From Sordaria brevicollis (taxonomy: Eukaryota; Ascomycota; Sordariomycetes; Sordariales; Sordariaceae): 64,000 nucleotides of DNA. Location: assembly GCA_033439795.1 (NCBI GenBank), contig JAUTDP010000017.1, forward strand, positions 124,001 to 188,000, written 5' to 3'. The notes beneath the pieces were generated by a model. The model saw only the letters and a list, made by a program, of their open reading frames with translations. It did not search any database and had not been told where the DNA came from. Position 1 is the stretch's first letter. The number at the start of each line of letters is the position of its first letter. This document shows positions 24,040 to 36,173 of the stretch, in pieces. The position numbers were made by a program, and so were the translations under genes.

Positions 24040-26848
24040 AGTAAGGAATTTAAATCTAAATTGGAAATTATCGTATAAATAGTATCGTATACGGACCACC
24101 TATAGCTTCTCAATACTATAATAATATATTACGACCTTTTTTTTAATAAAAAAATAATATTACCAAATAGAGCTAATTATTACGAGTAATCTACATATTT
24201 CATTATATTTTTTGAGTGTATTTTGGTGGAATTGTTATATTATAGGCGTTCTGGAGCGTTATAGAGCTTGCGCGTTATAGGTAAAACTCCCGACTCTCGA
24301 AGGGGACCAAGAGAGGAGGTTGGCTGGACCCACCCATAGCACCAACACCTAACCGACGAGTAGGTATTCGTAATATCACAGATAACAGATGGCATAGGCG
24401 CGGCTTGGCATCACTATCCCGGATATCCCTCACCACCATGAGACTCTCTCAATGCTCGCCGAGATAGCAGGGTCTTCTCGACAACGACTTTGGGTAAGCA
24501 GCGGCAGAGAGACGCACAACGCACAAAACAAAAGAAAAAGAAACTCATCAGATCAAAATCCAAATATCCCTCCCCTCTTCCCACCGCCAACTTTCGCTCG
24601 CATGCCATGTCTTCCTTCTCAGCTTCGTTCTTCTTCCAGGGACGTCGCTCGTAGTGGAGCTTTATGGATGAACATCCACAGTGCCATAACATCCGCTAAA
24701 ACACCACAGCCAACCACTTACATCCCCGGCTCTAGAACAAGGGCAGATCAAGCAGACAAAAGTTCCATAACCGTTACCAGCAGCGTTTGAGCATTGTACC
24801 TAGCAAAGCGAGGAGTGGTGATGTGATGTTCATCATGCAACGGACGGACGACGGACGAAGATCCACTGTCGCCCTGGAGCAACCCTCCAACGCCCGCCGG
24901 AGACAATCCGTGGATATGTATAACAACCCGCTAGAGGTAGCCAAGCCAAAGCTGGACGGTCCCGGTTTTTTACCCCACGTTCCAGCGACGACCCACGCTG
25001 CCGCGGCGGTTTCGGGGAAGAGACAAGCGGAATGCGGAGCAAGACCTGAGGAAAGCGGGAGCGGAGATGAAGCCGAATCCACTTATGTAGCGCCTATGCC
25101 CGGTATTAGTATGTATACCTCTCTCTAGGTAACCGTCCTCTCAAATATAGTGTCGAAAAAAACACGGTTGAAGACAGTCGACTGAATTCCTAGCAGGATG
25201 ATGGACAGGAAACATCTTCAAGTTCTTTCAAGAAAAGGAACAAAAACTCGATCCTAAACATCAAACCATCAAGGCCCACGGTGCCCTGCTCTGTGACCGA
25301 GGCATCCGAAGGAACAAGTAACCACATATGCAGATCATTCGTTTAAATAGAACGCAAACAAGTGTTTAAGTAACAAGTTACAATGGTAAACGAGCAATTT
25401 GTAACTCATACTACTGTAGTAGCAGATTTCAATCATGGATAGCCGTTAACTTCATAATATCATGCGTACTACCATCCTTTCAAGATACAAGAACTCCAAC
25501 GGTTATGTAGACTTAAGGTTACGTTAAGTAACATCATCTAGGTCATTTCACAAGATAGGTATGTAGTTCTTTTCACACGGCCGTCAAGGTGTCGGCAATC
25601 AATTTGGGCAACTTCAGTAGGTAGGTACTTTCCATTCCAGATCCTTCTTGAGGCCATTAAAACTCTCAGGGTTCTCACCGCAACAACCTCCAATTCGAGC
25701 TCCAAGACCTGTTCGCGCCTTCCTTCCCGTCCCATGCCAATATCGAAACGCGGGGTTGTTGCCGGAATCTGGCAGGCATGTAGAGGAACAGAAGGAACGA
25801 AATGCTGTGCCACAACACCAGTCACTCAAATCAAATGCTAGCGGAATATCAAGGTCCCTCTCCAAATGAATGTAGGCATTATGGATTTGTCTGGATCGAG
25901 ACCGCTCAAGGGGGTGATATCACTTCACTTGTATAAACCTCACGCATCAGATCGAGTCTCCCTTGAAGGCTGGACAGGACGGGTTGCAGTGGTCTTGAGA
26001 AATGCGATGAATATATGTCGGCAAGTTCATGAACCGTTGACCCACTCGCACATATATACGCCCATATGTACACATATTGGAAAGAGGAAGAACCATCAAG
26101 GTCGTTTTCAGCCGCTTCTGCATGCAAATGGTATGGTATCTATCCTGCCCTAATAAACCTGTCGTTGGGTTCTCAGTGTATACAGTACGCATCTACACAG
26201 TCGACGATCGAAATTCCGGCGTTGCTGAAAAAGCGCCACAGCCAGCCCTCGAAAATGCGAAGAACACCACTTGCTTCATCAAAAAGGTGGTTTTCTTCAA
26301 GGTAGGTTGTGAGGTTGGGTAACGATCTGTCTGTGTAACCGCGCAGAAACCTGGCTTGGGTTTGGCTCTGGCACCAAGTCTCTCTGCGGCCCAGCAGCAC
26401 ACCACCACCACCACCACCATCTTTTGGATTCCCAACATACATGTATCGCATCGTAGCCACCCACGGCCTAATAGGCCTCCCATTACGACATTGTGTTGGT
26501 AACGTATCGGCAGGTTGGGTTCGGTTCGATTGGATGTATAGGCTGCGACGCTTGAGGTTGACTAGAACGTTCTTCACGCCGGTCTTAGTGTGCAGTAGGA
26601 GATCAACTCCAGTTCGATATTTCAACTAGGCGGGATGATGATGTTGGGCGACATCGAAATGAGCTCTGTGCCTTTTTGGGAGATCTATATTTCGTATCTT
26701 GTTTTCCCGCCAAGTGCTCTCTTTGGACAATCGGTGAAGTCCTAGGTAGATGTATCGGGGATATGTCTCTCGTTGTCTCTTCGCGCCAGAGCTATGACGA
26801 AGGAGTCTGGAGGACCACACTCCTTGGCATCGCTAGGACGGCACCTCA
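24040..26848. other. Transition zone and intergenic DNA right of the repeat block
   Basis: About 200 bp of AT-rich DNA after the last LTR, possibly the far end of the pogo-like relic (a CCGTATAC sequence near 24090 on the minus strand resembles one near 6750). Then comes ordinary intergenic DNA and the 3' side of the topoisomerase gene. The longest minus-strand frame (26173-26625) has no ATG at its start and matches no family I know. I see no RNA gene. Confidence 0.6.
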
Positions 26849-29287
26849 TCAGGCTCCGCCATTCTGACCAAACACATATTGTCTACAGGCCTAGAGTTCC
26901 AAATCGGTTAGTAGAGGTACCAGCAGAAGATAGTCGAGGGGGGGCGGGGATGTGGCGTAGAGCGTCATGGCCCACAAAGGAAGTATTGTACTCACAGCTT
27001 TCAGCAAGTTGAGCTCCTCCTGTGTCTGGTCATAAACTTGGCGATAACTTGTAATGCTCTCCCGCAAAAGGGCATCCCTCGTGAGTCGGCCTTCGCAAAT
27101 TGCCCTCATTTTGAGCTCCATCTCCTTACGGAGAAAAGGTTTACCGAGACTGGTTTCAAAGTTCATCCTCTCGAAGCCTTGGATCAATGCGACGCCGAGG
27201 CTGGTTGGGATAAACTCTTTGACACCACCGCGTCCACCACTTCCGCCACCAGCAGCACCGCCTCGTCCGCCTCGTCCACCACCTCTTCCGCGTCCTCCCC
27301 GTGCACCGCCGCGACCACCACGGCCGCCGCCACCAGCTGCACCGTCGTTTTCGTCGTTGCCGCCGCCACCTCCACCTCCCCGCTCAACAACTTGAACATA
27401 CTGCCTCTCCTTGATCTTCTCGATATGTTGGGCCATGGTCGCGTCGGTGCCGATGCCATTCGCGTCCATAAGGGCGATCAGATCCGCTTCGGTCAGATAG
27501 CTAGGAGCCGTGGTCTTTCCTTCGGTCAGCATGGCCTCGGTCGGTTCGAACGTCTCACCGACTGTGAATCGCGGCAGCTCGGCTGTTCCGCTCCAGTTCT
27601 CGTACGGGTATACGTCGAGGTAGTTGCGCTGGTGGACGATTAAGCCGTGGGCGACAAACTTTTCTTCTCCGTAGGTGATTTCGACGTCGGTGGTGGCGCC
27701 TCGGGCATCTTCGGAGCAGCAGGCCAGGAACCGACGGACCACGAATTCGTAGAGGCGTTTTTCCTGCTCGTCAAGCACGGTGGGTGCGGCGTATGTGATG
27801 GGATGAATGGGAGGATGCGCCTTGTCGTCGTGTCTGCCCTGTCGAGGTTGTTGGAAGGCCCCATTGACGAGGCTTTGGGCGAAGGGACCCCAGCGTTGAT
27901 CCTGAGTCTGTTTCTGGACGAGGGCTCGCAGGTTCATGCCTTTGTCGAAGCGGTCGGTTTCTGTCCTGGGGTAGCTGATGAAACCCTTCTGGTACAATTT
28001 TTCTGCTACCGTCATGGCTTCTTGACCTGTCATGCGGAGAAATCGGGTGGCCATCTTTTGAAGTTCGACCGTGGTAAGGGGTAGAGGCTTCCATTTCTTA
28101 GTCTGCTTCTCTTTGACATCCGTGACCTTTGCAATTTTGGCCAGGAGGCATCTCTCGTAGAAGAGTATCACGGACAACCTGTCGAAGAGTCGGTTTCTCG
28201 CCCAATTGAAGTTGACTTTGACGCCTTCTTTCTCGTGCATCACCTTGATCGACCAGAACGGTTCCGGAACAAAGTTTCGGACGCGGAAGTATCGGTCAAC
28301 GACGAACCCGAGGGTTGGGAATTGACAGGATCCTGTTAGGTTAGATGCATAACTAGCAATGTGAAACCATCCACGTTCGACTTACCATAGCTTAGCACAA
28401 GGTTAGCCAGGGCACCTCCAAGTGTTCTTAGGTTCAGTGTCAGAAATCGAGTAAATGCGGATCCGATTCGCAAGTCCAACTCGATACGCGCAGCAACAGC
28501 TTCGGCCTGTCTTTCGTCTAGCGGTACTGGACGTCGTGCGGCAGATAGGATATGTCTGGATAAATGGTTCAATAAGTAATGCATTCTCGGAGTGTATAGG
28601 CCTAGGTCGTCAACTTACGCTCGCTCGATATTGCTGAACCTCGCTCTGAAGACTTGTATGTTTCGGTTGCCCTTCCTTGCGGCCTCGCGGATCTCGCTCC
28701 CGATGTGTTCGCCTTCTCGATCACAATCCGTCCAGATGTAGAGTATATCGGCCTGTCGGGCTTGGCTCTCGATATTCTGAGCAATATTCTTCATGTCCTA
28801 GCATGATTCCAAGGTCAATATTGATTGCCAAACACTTGTTGGCAATGGCGAGACATACTGGCGGGTAACTTGTGTGGACAGGCGCGTTGAAGAGGCGATC
28901 TGGCGGGGGATACTCCCACTTTTTGAACTCCTGGTGAAATTCTAGCTGCGTGAGGTGGCCTCTCACAGCGGTCATGGTGACCGAACATTGTCCCCAGGGA
29001 GGACCGAAGTCACAAGTGAACTTATAATTTTTGGTATACTGATCCCGAGTGTTGTGCTGCCTTGCATGTTAGCATTGACCGGGCCTCTTCTAGGCTATCT
29101 GAGTGAGACGGGAACCCACCGTGGATGCTTGACCACCAGACAAATGTCCAGCGACCGCCTTCGCGATTGACGGCTTCTCGGCGACGCAGAGAATCCGCGG
29201 CATCTTGGACGAGTAAAAGCGCACAGGGGAAAAGACAGGTGCTGCCAGAATAAACTTGTGCCTCGAACGCACAAGAAACCGAGACAT
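26849..29287 (-). CDS. top3: DNA topoisomerase III (type IA)
   Basis: Type IA topoisomerase that passes single strands, usually with a RecQ helicase and Rmi1, to dissolve recombination intermediates. Exons on the minus strand: 29287-29120, 29056-28859, 28797-28619, 28555-28386, 28332-26996, 26890-26849, giving 697 residues with consistent phases. Visible motifs are LCVAEKPSIAKAV (Toprim start), WTDCDREGEHIG (acidic metal site), SYGSCQFPTLGF, the catalytic tyrosine in GFISYPRTETDRF (about Tyr359) and ANGIGTDATMAQHI. Two features are unusual. A basic, acid-free N-terminus with RFYSS precedes a second Met at residue 29, suggesting mitochondrial and nuclear forms. A Gly/Arg-rich RGG insert occupies about residues 557-608. 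The last exon adds only 13 residues and is the least certain. It is divergent from the gene at 30150. Confidence 0.95.
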
Positions 29288-30149
29288 CAAGCGATCGCTC
29301 GATGGTTACTTGAAGTAAATGTGGTGTTCACGACAAAACGTGGACGCATTCACCGGAGGGGACTTTTTTTTAAAAAAAATGAAGGTATCGGTGCAGATTC
29401 ACTTGAACCGAGATTTCATGCAACATTCCCACTCGGAAAAAGGTGTTCTCAAATACACCGAGCAGCTGGACGTGTGAGACTGATGGTCTTGAGCTCTTCA
29501 CAGCCTTCCAAGTCGCACTCGTTGCGACCAGTTATCCAATTTTTGAAGGTTCATGGAAAAGGAAAAGTCGAGATTGATGATGGCGGGGAGAGACGCGCTC
29601 GAGGTTCGCATGTTGGCCAAGTTGGGGGTGTAATTTATGCGTTAAACAGACTATTTATAGACGGGATATTTTCTTGTGCGCATTTAAGTTGGTGCGCTTG
29701 CGCTTAACGAGGTATGACGATGACAGGTCAATTCCTGCCCCGCCTTCTGGGGCGAACCATTGGGAGCTCCAAGAGATCACGGCACGAACCACTCTCCAGT
29801 TAGATCGATCTGGTTTCTCAATCTTGGAGTCTTGGGAGGATTCGAATTATCGGAATCAACATTTCCGATTCAAAGCTTCCTGGCACCAGACTGGACGGAA
29901 ACTGCATGACGCATCGATAAGCGCCAGTGTACACCAAGAAGTGACGCCAATCCTTCGTCAATCCGTTTGTTCCTCCTCTCTTCTCTTTTTTAAAGAAAGC
30001 TCAAGTCGCATCAGCTGTAAAAAAACACTATCCATCCATCTTCAACGCCTTTTCTCGCTCCCGCGACGACGTCGTGTTCCTTGACTGTGCCGATTTTTGT
30101 TTCTTTCCTTTTCGGACGAACAGCTACATAGCTGCCCACTCTGCCCGCC
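29288..30149. other. Shared upstream region of two divergent genes
   Basis: 862 bp between the start of the topoisomerase III gene (-) and the DUF1295 gene (+). It contains a T8/A8 run near 29370 and pyrimidine-rich stretches before the plus-strand ATG. The frames found here are not convincing as genes. No recognised regulatory motif is claimed. Confidence 0.6.
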
Positions 30150-31372
30150 ATGATACTGCCATACGCCATGGCTCTGCCCAAGTTGAGCACACTCCAAGAG
30201 TGTTCCGACTACTCAAAGACCGTCGCGCCTTTCCTGCCACAACTCTACGCCCTTCCGCGACAGGTCCTGGGCACAGTGTTCAACGGAGGGAGCTTGCTCA
30301 AGCTGTACATGGAGACCAACCCGTTCATCAGCGGCCTTGGGTTCTCTCTTTTCTTGGGCGGCGTGTTTCTTGTTGCTGCCGAGGTCAACAGAAACTACTC
30401 CCAAGTTGATCGCGCCTGGAGTATACTGCCGACGGTCTATATTGCCCATTTCGCGACATGGGCGCGTATGGCTGGGATCCCCACCCGGCGCATTAATGCC
30501 GCCCTGCTCTTTAGCAGCATTTGGAGTGTAAGTTGGGTCACATACCCGGAATAACCAAGAGTAGTTAACTGACAATGACAAAATATCAGGTGCGTTTAAC
30601 ATACAACTATTGGAGAAAGGGCGGCTATGGAATCGGACATGAGGACTACAGATGGAAGATTGTTCAGGGCATGGTGCCCAAGTGGGCTTTCCATATCCTG
30701 AACTGGACTTTCATCTCCTTCATCCAAAGCGTCCTGCTTTTTATGTTCGCTTCCCCTGTCTACGTTCTTCTCTTGGCCACCCAGTTCGAGCCAGAGCTCT
30801 CTACGGCTGACATTGGCTTTACCGTCATGGAACTTGGCCTGATCTTGATCGAGTTCATTGCGGACCATCAACAATGGGGTAGGTCCCAGTGGTGCCGGTA
30901 CTCTCTTTAAAGCGCCTACTAACATGAAGCGCATGTAGTCTTCCAGGAAGCAAAGAGAAAGTACCAAGCTACTGGTCAGGTCACGGCTGGCTACAAGCAG
31001 GCTGATCTGGACCGAGGTTTCATCACGTCCGGCCTTTGGGCTTACAGCAGACACCCCAACTTTGGTGCCGAGCAATCCATCTGGCTCACCCTCTACCAGT
31101 GGGGCTGCTTTGCGACAAACAGCCTCTACAACTGGACCGTCGTTTCCCCCATAATGCTGATGAATGTGTTCCAGGGCTCCACCTGGCTGACGGAGCGCAT
31201 CACCGCCGGAAAGTATCCCGAATACAGCGCGTATCAAAAGCATGTAGGCACATTCGTACCCAAGACTTTGAAGGGGTACAAGACCCCCGCGCCTAAGGTT
31301 ATCCGCACCAGCGATCTTGCCAAGAAGCTGCAGGAGAAGGAGAAGGAGAATGAGAACAAGAAGCAAAAGTGA
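30150..31372 (+). CDS. DUF1295 (steroid 5-alpha-reductase-like) membrane protein
   Basis: Three exons, 30150-30527, 30590-30878 and 30939-31372, give 366 residues. Introns are 62 and 60 bp; the second donor is GTAGGT and CTAAC branch sites are visible. The protein has several hydrophobic helices (around residues 48-62, 155-185 and 195-215). Its C-terminal half contains GLWAYSRHPNFGAEQSIW, the signature of DUF1295, related to 5-alpha-reductases and isoprenylcysteine methyltransferases, where the R-H-P-N stretch helps bind the cofactor. It ends in a Lys/Glu-rich tail (KEKENENKKQK), likely cytosolic and perhaps an ER-retention type tail. The substrate is unknown. The start is the first ATG; a second in-frame ATG at 30168 is possible. 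Probable location is the endoplasmic reticulum. Confidence 0.88.
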
Positions 31373-33205
31373 AGTCAGCCTTAAGAAGCGAGTTTATGCC
31401 ATGATTGACATGACAAGCAACTGCAGCGGCTATGGCAAAAGCTTAACGGACGGGCTGAAAGGTGGTGGATAAATCCTAGCGGCGGGCACAGGAGTGCATC
31501 ATTTCTATACACTCATTTGGCAAGGGCCAGGCATGAGTCGGCGGGTGCGTGGTCAGCTCTACTGACGGGCCGTTTAGCTCTATTTGGATGCAATTTACAC
31601 TAACCACTGGCGGGCTCTGTATAGTTCCCAAATTGCTTTCACTTTTGTCTGCGTCGGACTGCATTGACCTGCGGTTGTTGTTGGTGTGGCTTTTAAGGTT
31701 TCTTTGCAGTCTAGCAAGCTTAATCTTCAATGTTATCATCACATTCTAGGCCCATGGACATGATGAGACGGCAGAATAAGCACAATTCTGAAGTACAGCT
31801 AAACGAACATAACCGTGGGTGTGAGTTGGAGAAGCTACACCCACTCTATACTTGAGCATCTCACCAAGCCGTTGGTGTCAGGTCAGGGGTCCGGTGTGTT
31901 TCCACAATTTCGATCGTGACCACATGACCATCCGTGAAATTGCGTTGTTGATGCTTGTTCGAAGCGTGGAGCTCGCGAATAACAACATCGACGGCGCTTT
32001 GGGAAATGGCAGCTGAACCCGAGAACACAACAGAGAACAGCGAAAAATTAAAATGGGACCTCCATCAAAATCCCTGAACAAAACGTGGGGGGCCAGATCA
32101 CCAAACCCCTGAAGTGCCCTGCACGGTAGATCTTAACCCAGGCCCCGGGACCCCTATCCCGGCAGAACAATCGATGGGTCCCCTGAGCAAGATGACATAG
32201 AAGAGGCTCCGTAAATTTTCTAGAGTGCCAGAAAACCAACAGGATGACACAACGCACGTTCCATTTCGAAATGGGATCCCTTCATTTTTTGTGATATTTT
32301 TGACTTATTGATGTGGAGACGTGCTTATGAGATTTCGCGATAGCGTTGATCTCATCAAAGATTCAACGGCAACACGGGCCTCGATTAGACCTTCCGCACC
32401 AGGAGAGATGCTTGTCTTTCGTAATTCCCCGTGTAGAGAAGTCCGAGGCAAGCGCCATCTACGGACCTTCGATGTCGAGCAAGTATAAAGGAGATAAAGG
32501 GACCCCAGTTTTGACTCATAAAGTCTCGACTTTTCATCTGTTTATCCCTCTTTGAACTCTCTTTGGACGCTCGTCTCGGCCTTGGTACTTAGTTCATATT
32601 TCATCAACCTAAGTACCGGTCCAACTAGCTCAACACTCCCTTTCCGATCACTTGGGTAATCATCAACGCTCTCTCATATAAGGCCAAGGCCATTCACTGC
32701 CGTTGTACTTCGAGCCGGATACATTCCAAAACCTTCGTTCTTTTTCTATCTAGGGGTCTGCACCACGGTACGCTTTGAAACCAAGGAGCTCCACCACAAC
32801 GGGCGCCTGACGACTTCAGCTTCACCTGTTCCTGAGAAGCCCAGACTTGCATCGCAAACGAAAAGTTGAAATTAACTTTTTCCATCGGAACAGGTTTTCG
32901 TTGGGGCTATCCACTTTCGGTCAGAGAACCTGCCAAAACCTGGGGTCAGGAGGACAGAATTTGGGACTGAATAACCAAATTACCGGTTCACCATAGCGCG
33001 GGACGGAAAAAAACAGTCAACCATAACGGTTCGATACTCACGATAGTTTGTTTCGTTACGAGCAGCACCATTCACTTGTGCATTTCGCAGCCTTTGAGTC
33101 ACCGACACCAGGGACAGGGCTGCAAGCGCACACAAACCCTAACCTTGCAGCTCGCATTATATAATCCCGCACCCCACACCAACTTTTTCCTCCCTCTCCT
33201 TCACG
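31373..33205. other. Intergenic DNA
   Basis: 1.8 kb without a supported gene. It contains a TATAAAG at 32484-32490 with no convincing frame downstream until 33206, so a long 5' leader for the next gene is possible. The rest shows only short frames without family features. Confidence 0.6.
33158..33165 (+). promoter_or_regulatory. TATA-like element
   Basis: TATATAAT, 41 bp before the ATG at 33206. Plausible core promoter if the leader is very short; otherwise an AT-rich leader sequence. Confidence 0.35.
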
Positions 33206-33880
33206 ATGGCCTCGCTCTGCCCAGAAGATCCTTATTTCAACCTCTTTTTCACATCAGAGCCACGAAGCGCCAGAACTCTCAGTAGCGGCACCAGCAGCAC
33301 CTCAAGAAGTCGAAGCCCCTCACCCTTCCCTCCTCTTCCCACCTCAACCGCGACCCCATCTCTGGTGAGAGCGTTGATGTACTCGACCTCTATCCCGATG
33401 TCCATAATGCCGTCCTCTAAAGAAGCTGCCATCAGCAAGTCGCCCATCCTCTCTGCCTTGCGCTCTCCGTTGGCCACTGCCGATTCGACGAAGACCATGG
33501 ATTCTGGCTACTTCTCCTCCTTCTCCGAGGAGAACAGCCTCAAGCCGACTGGTCATCGCGGCTCCATCTCTTCGACCACTACTACCTCTTCTTCCGCCAC
33601 CTCAGATTCTCATGGCGCCGAAATCCGCGTCACCACGGTGACGACCAAGACCACCACAAAGGTCGACATCCTCCAGCGTCATTTCGAAAAGCCCACGGAG
33701 GAGGCCACCGTTGAGGAGTTGCTGGCCCGCCCTCCTCTGAAGCACTCGCTCAGCCATTACGTGAAGAATGCGCGCGATAGGCGCGTCCCGGTGGTTGACC
33801 CCGAGGAGGAGAAGCGTCGTTTCGAGAAGGCCAAGGCGGAGTTATTGGCTGCAAAGGCGGCTTTTGACCTGAAGATTTAA
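33206..33880 (+). CDS. Ser/Thr-rich protein of unknown function
   Basis: A single-exon gene for 224 residues that I do not recognise. The first 150 residues are low complexity, rich in Ser, Thr and Pro, with runs such as SSTTTTSSSATS and TTVTTKTTTK. The last 70 residues look more conserved: HYVKNARDRRVPVVDPEEE, then a charged helix FEKAKAELLAAKAAFDL at the very end. No signal peptide or membrane segment is seen. Coding support comes from one long frame with a strong codon bias (C or G in the third position) and a good ATG context (CACGATGGCC). The opposite strand also has open frames, which I take as shadows. Function and location are unknown. Confidence 0.75.
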   Translation: MASLCPEDPYFNLFFTSEPRSARTLSSGTSSTSRSRSPSPFPPLPTSTATPSLVRALMYSTSIPMSIMPSSKEAAISKSPILSALRSPLATADSTKTMDSGYFSSFSEENSLKPTGHRGSISSTTTTSSSATSDSHGAEIRVTTVTTKTTTKVDILQRHFEKPTEEATVEELLARPPLKHSLSHYVKNARDRRVPVVDPEEEKRRFEKAKAELLAAKAAFDLKI

Positions 33881-34695
33881 AGCTTCTCGGCTCTACAGCC
33901 ACCCTTGGGATGACGCAGCTTGGTCTTTTCTGGTTACCGGCAATCAACTCAGCAACAGCTTTTGACGAATCGGAGGCGGTTTGCTACCTCTAGCGACAGG
34001 AGCCTGCGAACGAGAGGCAGAGCGACTTTGCGAAGTCCATCCGGTGGCATCTCATCTCGGCGGTTCCTTCTTTGGGATATCTTCTTTTCGACATTCCTGC
34101 ATTCAGCAAGCGACTTTCATTTGGCTTCTTCATTTCAACCTCGTGGCAGAGCGCTCGGCGATCACCATACCAGCAGGCTTTTTTTTTGAGATAGCTATTT
34201 CCACTTCTTCTTCCCATCTTTTGAGATACCTCAGCACGGCCCAACTATCGGCGGTAAAAAAGGACACACATGGTTTTTTTCGTCTTTTCGTTTTCTCCTA
34301 TCAACCTAGACCTAGTCTTCGATCGGCACTAGCCTAGTACAAGTAGCAACTACACGGACATAGATAAGGTGGAGGGAAAAGGATGCATAATCATGTTCCT
34401 CACGGAACGCGGCGGCGTTTATGGAGTTTTTGGTCTTCTAGGGTGAGAGTCTGGAGAAAAAGAAATTGATGCTGAGAAGATTTTGACATGCATCATGGAG
34501 AACAGAGGGCAGGGCAAGAAAAAAGGAAAACATATATAATTTGGCACTGAGAAGGGAAGTGAATGGGGTCCGGATTCAGGGTTTGGAAGCATCCTTCGTG
34601 TTACCCAACAAGTACCAGATAGCAAGGAAATGGTTATGCCTTCAAGGCTCTTGAAACAAACTTTGCGTGCGCAAGTGCATCCAGTGTTTACCACT
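33881..34695. other. Intergenic DNA between convergent genes
   Basis: 815 bp between the stop codons of the Ser/Thr-rich gene (+) and the TMEM205-like gene (-), so it holds both 3' ends. It is T-rich in places (TTTTTTTTGAG near 34185). No gene is seen. Confidence 0.6.
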
Positions 34696-35623
34696 CTAGT
34701 CCAAGCGTGAAGCCAAAGTGAAGCCGTACACTACAGCAGCAATGAAGTTGCCCAGGTTGAGAAGCGACGAGATGCCGTGGAGCTGGGAGAAGCGCTTGTT
34801 CAGGGCAGTCATCTCCGGAGAGTGCGGGGGAGCATCGTAGCTCTTCTTGCCGTCCTTGGTTTCTGTCATAGTTTCAAGGTATCTCAACGTCAGTAACAGC
34901 AACAAATATCTAACACCAGGCAACACAACCAAACCAAAGGTACTCTTCCGCCATAACAACAAACTGGTACCATACACACTCAAACACCTCAAGAACTACT
35001 CGGCAGAGGACAGTCATCACATGAACGTAAACATGGAACTTACCCTGATGCTTCCTCTCCTTCATACACTTGGTAGTAGCCGGTCCCACAACCGCCATGT
35101 TGGCCAAACCAGTCAAGAAGATGGCAGCAATAGGCGCCAAAACGGACCACCTGTTATCGACATCCAACACGCCGGCGATGCCGGAAGGGCCAGCAGATCC
35201 GAAGGCGGAGTTGTCGCCGGGGTAGGTAAGTGCGAGAACGACGGGGAGAGCGGTTTGCATGGAGAAGTAGACGGGGAAGATCTTGGTCATCAGAGCGGAG
35301 AATTGGGGGCGCGGGAGGACTTGGAAGGAGATGATGCCTCCTACGAAGGTCTGTTTGGGACAGAGGTTAGTGATCAGAGGCAGGTATGGTTTTGTGGATG
35401 AGTTAAGGTTTTGGAGGGTTTGGGATATAATGGGATCCATATGAAATCGTTATGATGGTTATGACAACGAAACGTACGTGAAAGAATGTTGTCCCCAGGA
35501 GCGTGCCATAACTGGAGGCGTGAAGATGGCGGTGGTTAGCACGAAAGTCGTTTAAGAAGTACGATGAGAGACTGACCTGATGATATGGTAGGGACCTGGT
35601 GAGAAGATACTTGAGGATGACAT
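34696..35623 (-). CDS. TMEM205-like (DUF4149) membrane protein
   Basis: Four minus-strand exons, 35623-35577, 35511-35478, 35350-35044 and 34862-34696, give 184 residues; phases agree at each junction. Introns are 65, 126 and 181 bp. The protein begins MSSSSIFSPGPYH, then has four hydrophobic segments. The stretch FVGGIISFQVLPRPQFSALMTKIFPVYF is typical of the TMEM205-like domain, in which a conserved aromatic-Pro-Arg region follows the first helix. A polar C-terminal loop KDGKKSYDAPPHSPEM precedes the last helix. The human relative affects drug resistance; the fungal role is unknown. It is divergent from mus-52, with 550 bp between starts. Confidence 0.85.
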
Positions 35624-36173
35624 TCTGACTGTTGAACACGTATATGGAGAATACAAACTCAGCAATTTCCCACCAGAGCTTCACTTGAGTACTTGAATCT
35701 GAGAATGAGGCTCAAGGGATGAAGTTGGTGACGGGCAACGGCAAGCCCCCCGCTTGCACTTATGCACAGCATTACTTATTGCAATTGCATAAAGCGGAGC
35801 CAGTTCCTCGCTTGTGCGCAGCTACGTACGTCACCACCCTCGACCAATCATCGCTGCATGTTGTGGGTAACGCGAGAACATGTGCTTTCGCGCCAGCGCA
35901 GGCACCACGATGTATTGTAACGTAATAAATACCGTCAAACGCCAACTCCAATTGCCGTGAAAGCGTGTCATTGCTCCGACCCGTCCCCAACCCTGGCGAT
36001 GCTGCCTAGAATTTTACCTCGAATGAATGTGAAGTGAGCGGACCACAAGAAAGTGATGCCTTGAAATACTTTCCCCTCGAACCAGAATCCAGCCTTTCTT
36101 TCCCACTCGAACTTCGGATTCCTTCATCATCAACACCAATTGCCACGACAGGGACATCCCACCTTCCCTCACC
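35624..36173. other. Divergent promoter region, TMEM205-like gene and mus-52
   Basis: 550 bp between two start codons facing away from each other. No TATA box stands out and no binding site is claimed. An in-frame ORF at 35719-35925 lacks any family feature. Confidence 0.55.

Larger units (their letters stand above)
1..24240. other. AT-rich, RIP-mutated transposon block
   Basis: The whole stretch is extremely AT-rich, with TpA over-represented, and all long reading frames are broken by TAA and TAG. Where three copies of the same LTR can be compared (2249-2499, 16758-17022, 23770-24034) the differences are mostly C-to-T and G-to-A, often CpA to TpA or TpG to TpA. This is the signature of repeat-induced point mutation in Neurospora and its relatives. 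Composition returns to normal at about 24,240. No functional gene is visible in the block. By analogy with N. crassa it would be expected to be methylated heterochromatin, which is inference. Confidence 0.95.

Noticed and set aside
26173..26625. 150-codon minus-strand frame as a gene
   Set aside because: It opens with a non-ATG codon, has a Gly run from a simple repeat and matches no family I know.
27038..27643. 201-codon plus-strand frame
   Set aside because: Antisense shadow of topoisomerase III; Ser/Thr/Ala runs mirror the RGG-coding repeat.
30596..31366. 256-codon minus-strand frame
   Set aside because: Antisense shadow of the DUF1295 gene, which has spliced, family-typical protein on plus.
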